A stretch of DNA of 10,856 bases from Microcella sp. (GTDB taxonomy: Bacteria; Actinomycetota; Actinomycetes; Actinomycetales; Microbacteriaceae): NCBI GenBank assembly GCA_020216895.1, contig JAIWOM010000027.1:1-10856 (forward strand), read 5' to 3'. How positions within the stretch are numbered: the stretch's first letter is position 1; the number at the start of each line of letters is the position of its first letter. Made by a program: the position numbers and the translations under genes. The notes beneath the pieces are model-generated. The model worked only from the letters and a program-made list of their open reading frames with translations, did not search any database and was not told the DNA's origin. Positions 1-9,100 of the stretch are shown piece after piece.

Positions 1-58
1 AACGCCTCGGGCGGGCAGCGCCGCGGGCGCTGACGCGCGCCACGCGGACCCGCAACGG
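1..58. other. Unassigned left edge
   Basis: I cannot assign a gene here. Reading the plus strand from base 1 gives ten sense codons ending in TGA at 31-33, so this could be the last few residues (ending GQRRGR) of a plus-strand gene convergent with the giant surface-protein gene. In that case the hairpin at 59-97 would serve both genes. Ten codons are far too few to tell, and the other frames are also open over this short distance. Confidence 0.2.
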
Positions 59-97
59 GCGACGGGCCCCGGTGGAGCATCCACCGGGGCCCGTCGC
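59..97 (-). terminator. Perfect 18-bp hairpin, probable terminator of the surface-protein gene
   Basis: Bases 59-76 are the exact reverse complement of 80-97, giving an 18-bp GC-rich stem closed by a 3-nt loop (77-79). It starts 18 bp past the stop codon of the giant minus-strand gene. Neither strand has a run of T after the stem, so it is not a textbook intrinsic terminator. U-tract-poor hairpins after stop codons are common in high-GC actinobacteria. Because the stem is symmetrical, it could also stop transcription arriving from the left. Confidence 0.75.
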
Positions 98-114
98 GTT
101 CGTGCCGGAACGGC

Positions 115-3100
115 CTAGGAGGCGGCCGCCCGACGACGCGCGATCAGCAGCAGCACCGTGCCGACGAAGAACAGGCCACCGATCAGCCACAGTGCGAACA
201 CGATCTCGACACCCGTCAGGGCGAGCGTGGTGAGGAACACGTTGGTGAGGGTGGAGTCGTTCGCGCCGCCGGAGAGCGCAAGATCGCCGAGCTGCAGCAC
301 GCCGCCGGCCCACAGCAGGTGCGCCGTGGCGCCGCCGCCGTCGATCTCGGAGATCGAGCAGACCGATCCGGCCGGCAGGTTCTCGAAGAGCACCGTGGTT
401 CCGGCCGAGATCTCGTGCCGCACACTCGTCGGCGGCTCGACCGGATCGGTCGGGTCGGTACCGGGGTCGCCCTCGATCTGCTCGCCGCCGCCCGCTCCGT
501 CGAGCCACCAGTCGCCGGGCAGCATCGGGACCATCTCGCCGTCGCGCTCCCACAGGCAGGAGGTCTCGATGACGAAGATCGAGTCCCGCGCCTCGAAGGC
601 GAACGGACCGGCGAGTTCCTTGGTGATCGAGAAGGCCGCGAGCAGGAACGTGTTCTCGATGGAGACCTCGTGCTCGACGTCCGCCTCGACGGTGAGCTCG
701 CCTCCGGTGACGACGCTCTCGGTGGCCCCGCCGGTGCGCGACTCGACCACGGTGCAGGCGGCGCCCGCCGGCAGGTCGTCCCAGCGGTTGGTGTAGCCGT
801 TGCCGGCGGTGAGCGCACGGGTCGCGCCGCCCGGGATCTCGAGAGCCGTCACCTGCCCGTCGATTTCGAGCGTGCAGGCGAGGCTTGCCTCGAAGTCGTC
901 GCGGACGAAGAGGCCGGTGCCGTCACCCGCGAAGGTCTTGGTGACGACGACGCTGCCGACATCGAAGGTGTTGGTGATGACGAAGCCGACCGGGCTCTCC
1001 CCCACCTCGACGGTCTCGAGGTCGATCGCGGTCGAGGTCGCCCCGGCGGTGCGGGTCTCCTCGATCGAGCAGACGGCACCGTGCGGGAGGCCCGTCCAGC
1101 TCGCTTCGAAGAGGGTGTCGGAACTCAGCTCGCGCGTCGCTCCGCCCGGGATCGCGATCGCGACCGGGTCTGCGCCGTCGATCGTGCGCGTGCAGGAGAG
1201 CTCGACCTCGAACGGCCCGGCCCCCCAGGTCGCCGCACCGAGGCCGTCGCGCACCTTGGAGACCGCGACCTCGCCGAGGTCGAAGCGGTTGGTGACGGTC
1301 ACGGAGTGCGTGGGGCCGTCGATCAGCACCTCGCCCTCGAGGCCGGCGAAGGGCTCGCCGCCGTCGACGGTGATGCGGGTCAGGGATGCTCCGCCCGTCT
1401 TCGTCTCGGTGACCGAACACAGCGCGCCGGTGGCGAGACCGTCGATCACGACGGGGTCGTCGCCGCGCTCGAGCGCGTAGGTCTGCTCGAACACCGTGCG
1501 CTCGCCGCTCGCGTCGTCGAGCACGCAGCGCACGACGATCTCGTAGGGGGCATCCGCCCAGGCATCGGCGCCGGCCCCGGTGACGGCCTTGGTGACCGTC
1601 AGCTGGCCGACCGTGTAGGCGTTGTCGATGGCCACGGCGGTGCTCGTGCCGAGGGTCACCATGGTCGTCGTACCGTCGACGGTCGTCGGGTCGCCGCCGT
1701 CGACCACGACCGTGAGGGTCGTGCTGTCGGCATCCATCGCGTCGGTCTCCGTGACCGTGCAGGAGGCCCCGTTCGGCAGGCCCTCGATGGTCCAGGTGTC
1801 GCCGTCGGCGAGGATCGCGGTCATCGGGGTGTCGGCGTCGTAGCCGGTGCCGTAGGCCGCGGAACCCTCGAAGAGGCAGTCCACGGCGACCGGGAACGGG
1901 CCGTACTCGATCGGCGTGCCCGCCTGGTCGACCGCGTCGCTGTCGACCGCCTTGGTGACGCTCAGGCTCGCGAGCTCGAAGGTGTTCTCGACCTCAAAGC
2001 CGGGCTGATCCTGGTTGTCGAGCAGCACCGCGGGGTCGACCACGACGGTGAAGCCGGTACCGGTGGCGGCATCGTCGGTCAGCTCCGTACCGCTCCCGTC
2101 GAGGATGCGGCTGGAGGTGGCACCGGCCGGACCGGTCTCGGTGAGCGTGCACTCGGCGCCCGAGGGCAGCATCGAGTAGCGGGCGGTGCCGCCCGCCGCG
2201 ATGCTCCGGGTGGCGCCGCCGACCAGGTCGACCGCGATGCCGTCGCGCTCGCAGGCGAGGGTCACCTCGAACGGGCCGTCGCCGAAGGTCGCGCCCGCGC
2301 CGAGGACGGTCTTGCTGACCTCGAGGTCGCCGGTCAGGTAGTAGTTCTCCAGGATGACGCGGCCGGGCTGGTCGGCCGTGATCACGATGTCCGTTCCATC
2401 GATCACCGAGCCGTCGGTCGCGGTGCCGCTGTCGTCGACGATGCGGTGCGCATCCGCGCCGGTGAGCTCGACATCCCGCTCGAAGACGGTGCAGGTCGAG
2501 CCGTCGGCGAGGTTCTCGATCGTCGTCACACCATCGGCGGCCACCGTGACATCGCCGTCGAAGGCGACGACGCCGTCGGCGGTCTCGCAGTACAGCGCGG
2601 CGGTGAAGGATGCCGGCGCGAACTGACTGACGCCACCACCGATGACGTCCTTCGAGATGGTGAAGCTCGACACCCCGTAGCGGTTTGTGAACTGCGTGGA
2701 GTTGCGCGTGACCGGGCTCGTCGCATCGGCGGCGAGCGAGGCGATGGTCGCCGTGACCCCGTCGATCGAGGTCTGCGTGCCGTTCACCGTGCGGAGGATC
2801 GAGGTGGAGTCGGCATTCTGCGTGTTCGTCTCGGTGACGGCGCACGCGCCGCCGGCCGGCAGGCCGGTCAGGGTCTCCGTCTCCCCGTGCCGCAGCGTGA
2901 AGGTCATCGGCGAGCTGCTGTAGCCCGTCGCGAGCACCGTCTGCGACTGGAAGGTGCACGTGACCTCGTACTCGAAGTCACCCGCCGGGTAGACCGGGTT
3001 GCCCTCGGCGTCGACAGCCGAGGTCTGCACGGTCTTGCCGACGGTGAGCGATGCAAGGTCGAACCGGTTGGTCAGCGTCCGGCTGACCGTCTGGTTCGCG

Positions 3101-6100
3101 AGGATCGTCGCGTTCGACGGAAGTGTCACCTGCGTGGCGCCCGCGTTGCCGGGCTCGGTGATGGCGCAGACAGAACCAGCCGGGATGTTGCTGATCGTGC
3201 GGCTCAGCGAGCTCGGCGGGTTGCTGTTGTCGAGCGTGAACGTGCCCCACCAGACCGAGTTGGCGGGGGCACCCGTGGTGGCCGGGGTGGCTCCCGCGCT
3301 GGTCCGCGTGCAGCTGACGCGCACGGTGAACACGCCGTCGCCGTACTCGGCGGCGCCGGCTCCGGTGATCGCCTTCGTGACGGTCAGCGAGCCGACCGCG
3401 ATCGTGTTGGTGTAGTCCACGGCATTCGTGGGTGCGCCCAGGGCAGTGTCGGGCGCGAGCACGACGCCGGTGGCGGTCGCGCCACTGGTCGCGCTGCCGG
3501 CCACACCACCGACGGTGACGACCTTGGTGACGGTCGCCGAGCGGGCCTGCGTCTCGGTCACGGTGCAGACCGCACCGGCGGGAAGGTCGGTGTAGGTTCG
3601 CGAGCCGCCGTTGTTGAGGGTGAACGTCGACGGCGTCATGGTCACGGCGACCGGTCCGGACCCGTTGTCGTACGTGCACGCCACGCTGAACGAGAAGCTG
3701 GTTTGCATGACGGGGTTGCCCGCCTCGTTGACCGCGCCGCTCATGTTCACCGTCTTCGAGATCGTGAGCGACGCTTCCTCGTAGGTGTTCGTGATCGTGC
3801 TCTGCTCGATCGCGGGGCGCTCGTCGAGGGCCGGGTTCGGGTTGAACACGGTCGACGGGCTGGAGTCGAGCGCGCGCGAGACGACCTGCTCGGGAGCGAT
3901 GACGGTCGTCGTCGCCCCGGTGGTGCCGACCTCGCTGACGTCGCAGACCGCGTACAGCGGAACACCGAGGATGCGGGTCGCGGCCGCATCGCCCGTCAGG
4001 GTGAACGGCGAGCGGTTGGCGCCGGTGCTGCTGAGCAGCTGGATCGGCTCGGGCTCGTGCTCGGTGCCGGCACCGTCGATGTCGACGGTGCAGGCGAGCG
4101 CGATCTGGAAGGAGCTGGGCGCGAAGCGCTCCCCCGCACCATCGACGACCTTGGCCAGGTCGACGGCACCGGTCGCGAGCGCGACGCCGACCTTGCGCGG
4201 CTCGGTGACGAACCGGTAGGGCAGGTCGTTGACGCCGTCGAAGCCGCGCGCGGCACCGGCGATCGAGTTGTACGCGATGGAGTCGCGCGCGAGGTTGGCG
4301 TTGGTCTCGCGCAGCACGGGCTCGAGAGCGGTGCGGGTCTCGTAGGCGACGGCGACCGCCTCGCCGGGTGCCAGCCCGACGGGGCTCACGCCGCCCACCT
4401 CGAAGTCGATGACGAACTTCAGAGCGACGACGCTCTCGAGCAGCGCGGCCGAGGGCGACAGGGGCATGACCTTCCACCCCGTCGCGGGGTCGGCGCGATC
4501 GAGCAGCCCGCCCGGCGAGGAACTGGTCACGCACGGCCAGTACGACTCGACCATCGGGGGGTCGCTCGTCGGCGACATGCCGAGATCGTTCTGGATGTCC
4601 GCGCCGTTGCAGGCGGGGGTCGCCATGTCGAGCCGGTCGGTGTAGTAGACGGTCATCGCCTCGTCGGGGTAGCCCACCAGGCGCGGACGCTCGAGCAGGA
4701 TCGGCGCCCAGCGTGAGCTGCGGGCGTCGTTGATGATGACGCCGCGGTCGTTCTCGCGCGGGAGCACGTCGATCGACGAGATCTGGTGCACGCGCACGTT
4801 GCCCGCGTTGAAGAAGTAGCCCACCCACTCCTCGACGCCACCCGGACGCGTGATCGGCACGCAGGGGTAGCGGTAGTAGAGCTCGCCCTCGACGTCGAGG
4901 GTCGGCGTCGAGCAGTCGGCCGGGTTGCTGGCGACCGTCTTGATGACCCCGAGGTCGTCATAGGGGCGGCCGGTCACGGGGTCGATGAGCGGCAGGCCGT
5001 CGGTGCCGAGCGGTCCGGCCTCGACACCCTTCACGCCCTTGATGATCGTCATGGGGGCGCTCGGCAGGGCCCACACGCGCGTGGTCGCGCTGCAGGAGGA
5101 CACCTCGGTGATCATCGTCTGCAGCACGCCGTCGGTCGACGGGGTGCACTCGTCGAACGGCTGGTCGCTCGTCACGGTCGCGGTGTTGAGCACGAAGCCC
5201 TCGGACTCGCTGCCGGCCTCGAAGAACTGGCGGAACTGCAGGGGCGCGCTGATCGTCATGGTCCAGTCGTGCTCGAGCACGAAGGACGGGTCGAGGGTGA
5301 TCGTGAGCGGCTGCCCGGTCGGCTCGGCCGTGCCGAGCGTGACCGTGAAGCTCGGTGCCGGCACCGGCTGGTTCGCCTCATCGACGACCTCGATGACGAC
5401 CACATCCTCCGGCGCCGAGGGCAGTCCGGTCTCGGGGTCGGGCTGGAGCACCAGCTGCGGCCCCTGGCCGTCGACCGGGATGAGGTCGACGATCTCGAGG
5501 CCCGTGAGCTGCTTGTCGAGGCCGGTGCCGCGGTTGGTGACCTCGATCTCGTAGGGGATCGGAGCGCCGAGGGTGAGCGGGCCGAACGGGGTCTTGATGA
5601 TCTCGACCTTGGCGGGACGGTGCTGGAAGATGAGCTGCTTGGTGTCGTCGTCGCTGACCTCCCAGAGCGGAGCATCCGCCCCGTTGTCGGCCCACGCCGT
5701 GACGGTCAGGTCGTTGGTGAACACGCCGATCTCGGCCTCGCCCGGCGCGGGCTCGGTGTAGACGTAGAGCGTCGAGGGCACGGGCTCACCGGCCGGGGCG
5801 ACGAGGGTGTCGCGCCGGGTGGCGGTGAAGCGCAGGGTCTGCGTCGGGTTGAACGGGCGCTCCCAGGCCGCGCCGTCGGAGCGCGTGTACTGCGCGCGGA
5901 TGCCGCGGATGTCGGCGATCGTGGCGCCCGGCGGCAGGGTCGGCAGAGCAAGCGAGCTCGCGAGCGTGCCCTCAACCCAGCAGGCGTCGAGCACGGTGCT
6001 GCCCTGGCACTCGACGACGAGCTCCCCGGTTCCGGGATCGACGGTGTAGTCCACGCCGACCAGCACGTCGAGCTTCACACGGTTGATCGGGGTCGCGAAC

Positions 6101-9100
6101 GAGTGCGCTCCGAACGCGGTGAAGGTGTAGGCGTTCCAGAAGGTCGGGCTGACGTCCTCGAACAGCATGTCGGTCGAGCGGACGCTACCGGAGGGCTGGC
6201 CCGTCAGGGTCACCGTCGCGACGCGCGAGTTGCCCTCGATCTGCGTCGCGGGCGTGCTCGGCGTGGCGGTCGTGTCGGCCACGATGCCCTTGGTCGCGGT
6301 GACTCCGTAGGAGAAGTCGACGACCGAGACCGAGGCCGAGTCCTCGGCCAGGAGGGTGTAGGAGCTCTCGCCGAGCGGCGGCGCGTAGATGCCGCCCGGG
6401 TCGACGACGCGGGCCTGCGCGGTGTTGTCGATGACGGCACTGGTGAGCGCGTTCACCTGCGTGGCGGGGTCGCTGCGGAAGGTGGGGCGAAGCTGGGTGT
6501 CGATGACGAGACGGGTCGTCGCCTGAACGTCGATGCGTCCGGTGTGCACGACCTCGATGCCGACGACATCGGCGAGCTGGGCGGTGGTGAGCGCGAGCGC
6601 GGCGCTGACCGTGACGGAGTCGACGGAGCCCCCCTCGCGGGTGAGGCGCACCTCGCTCGCCGTGGCGCCGGCCGGCACCGTGAGGGTCACGATGTCGAAG
6701 AGGTTGACCGCGTCGAACGGGTCGGTGCCGCCGACCGGGTCGACGATCGCGAGCTCATCGACCCGCGCGACCGACTCGTTGGTCGCGACGACGGTCATGC
6801 GGGCGCGCGGGTACAGCGCCTGAGGGGTACCGACCGGCGGGGTGCCGAGCGGGCCGTCGACCCACGTCTTGGTCACGTCGACGGTCAGCGGGGTGTCGAG
6901 GATGAGCATGTCGTCGCTCGCGGTGCGAGTGAGCAGCACGGCGTCGGCGGCATCCCGCCCCTGCATCAGAGCGGTGTTCCGCACCTGGCCGAACGCGCCC
7001 TCGAGGTTGTACTCGGCCTCGCGGGTCGAGCCGAGAACCGCCACGGCCGCGTCGCTGCGGCGCACGTCGCGCAGCTCGAAGACGAGGCGGACGTCGCGAC
7101 TGAGGCTCATCGACGGGGCCACGCCGGTGCCGACGGGCGGCGCGAGCGGGTTGCTGCCGATGCGGCTGGCGCGGGTCGGGCTCTCCTCGACGATGAGGCG
7201 CACGCCGGTGGCGTTGGCGCGCTCGCTCGCGGTCAGGGTGTAGCCGGGGAAGGTGCCGTCGCACGCGCTGCCGGCGCAGGGGTTGCCGCTGGCCGCGGTC
7301 CAGCCCGTGCCCGGCAGGTAGAGCTCGACGGCCGCGATGCGGTCGTAGGTCAGCAGCGGGTCCATCGACGGGCTGATGGCCGGGATGCGCACCAGATCGA
7401 AGGCCTCGAAGACGGTCTCCGCCACCGAGGTGGTCGCGGGATCGCTCGCCGTGTCGCTCAGCACGACCGAGTCGAAGGCGGCGCCGCCGGTGCCCCAGCT
7501 GATCTCGACCGTGGCCTGCTCCGCCGACCGGGCGTTGATCGCGGTGCTGCCCGTGCTCGGCACGGTGAGCCAGGTCTTCGAGAGCGCGGTGACGTTGCCG
7601 CCCGGCTCACCTTCGCCGCCCTCGGTGACGGTGGGCAGCAGGGTGAGCTGCTCGAGCGCCTCGTCGGTGGCCACGGTGGGGTCAGCGGTCGGGTTGCCCA
7701 CCCAGCTCTGCGCGACGTTGTCGATGACGACGGTCTCGGTGCGGCTGGCCGACGCAGCCTCGCCGGTGCCGTCGCGCAGCTGCGAGCGCAGGCTGACCGA
7801 GAGGTTCGGCTGCACGCTGAAGCCGGGATTCAGCAGTGTGCCGAGCGTGTCGTAGTCGACGTGCCGGTAGATGAACCGCACGCACTCGAGCTCGGCGCGG
7901 ATCGCTGGATCGATGGTCGTCGAGAGGAAGGAGGGACCGACCACGCCGGTGGCGCCGGGCAGCGGCAGCCAGTCGGCACCATCGAAGTACTCGACCGAGA
8001 GCACCGAGCTTCCGGGCACCGCGGTGGCGACGATCGCGCTGAGGTCGAACCAGTTCCAGAAGTCGTCCGTGCCGGTATCGAACGGGTCGGTGACGACGAG
8101 CGCGGTCGACCCGACGGTCGAGGCGGTCGGGTCGACGGCGGCGCTCGGCAGCGGAGTCACCCGCGCGGGCAGCGACACGAGACTCGTGGCGCCGGCGATG
8201 CCGTACACCGCATCCGGGCTCGCGGTCTTGGTGATGAGGGTGTTGACGCGCGCGGTGCGGCGGGTGAGATCGTCGTCGGCCTCGGCGCTCGCGGTCTCGT
8301 CGGCGAGGGTGACGACGTCGACGCGCACCGTGTTGGTCGTCGTCACGTCGCTCACGACCACGTCGGTCATGGCCAGGAAGGGCAGCACCGCATACTGCCC
8401 CGGCGCCATGCCCTGGGGCAGGGTGCTGAGGAACCGCACGCGGATGTCGGTCACGAGCGCCGCATCCACCGGATCGGGAAGCGAGTCGGCTGTCGTCGTG
8501 ACGATCGGCGCGCTGAAGTCGGCGTCGCCCTCGTAGCGGTAGCTGACCTCGGCGCTCGTCGCGCCGACCGGCCACTCGATGTCGGCCTGAACCCAGCCGT
8601 CGAAGGTCAGCCCCTGGTCGGCGAGCGAGGTGGTGCCCGGCGCCGGCTCGGTGAGGGTGAGCTCCTTGAGGCTGAAGTCGCCGCCGTTCGAGCCACCGAG
8701 GTCGACGCGCACCTGCTGCCCGCCGATGATCGAGCTCACGTCGAACTGCTTGGTCGCGATCGGGCGGATGCTCGGCGGCCCGATCACGATCGAATCGCTG
8801 GCCTGCACGGGGGTGGTGCTCTCGGCCCCGACCGTGACCCACGAGGACGCCGTGTTGACGATCGTCGTCGGCTCGCTCACGGCGGCCGCTGCCGCGCTGA
8901 GCGCGGTGTCGAGGGTGAGTGCAGCCGTGGCACCGATGGCGATGCGACCGCCCGTGGAGCTCGTGAACACGAAGCGCAGGGCCTGGATGTCAGCGGGGGC
9001 GACCCCGACAGGAAGCGCGGCGGTCGCGGCGGGGGTGCCGAGCGTCCAGCTGCTGCCGTTGTGCCAGTCGACGCGGATGCGGTCGGCTCCGCTGGGCATG

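Noticed and set aside
238..4170. CRISPR-like or DNA-level tandem repeat suggested by the regular spacing of the protein repeats
   Set aside because: The periodicity is at the protein level (106-132 residues). The underlying DNA units are too divergent to be a direct-repeat array, and there are no spacers.
2978..4828. A 616-codon minus-strand frame inside the surface-protein gene in another phase
   Set aside because: Its product is Arg/His-rich and without recognisable structure, whereas the overlapping long frame carries ordered DUF5979 repeats through the same stretch. It is a shadow of GC-rich coding.
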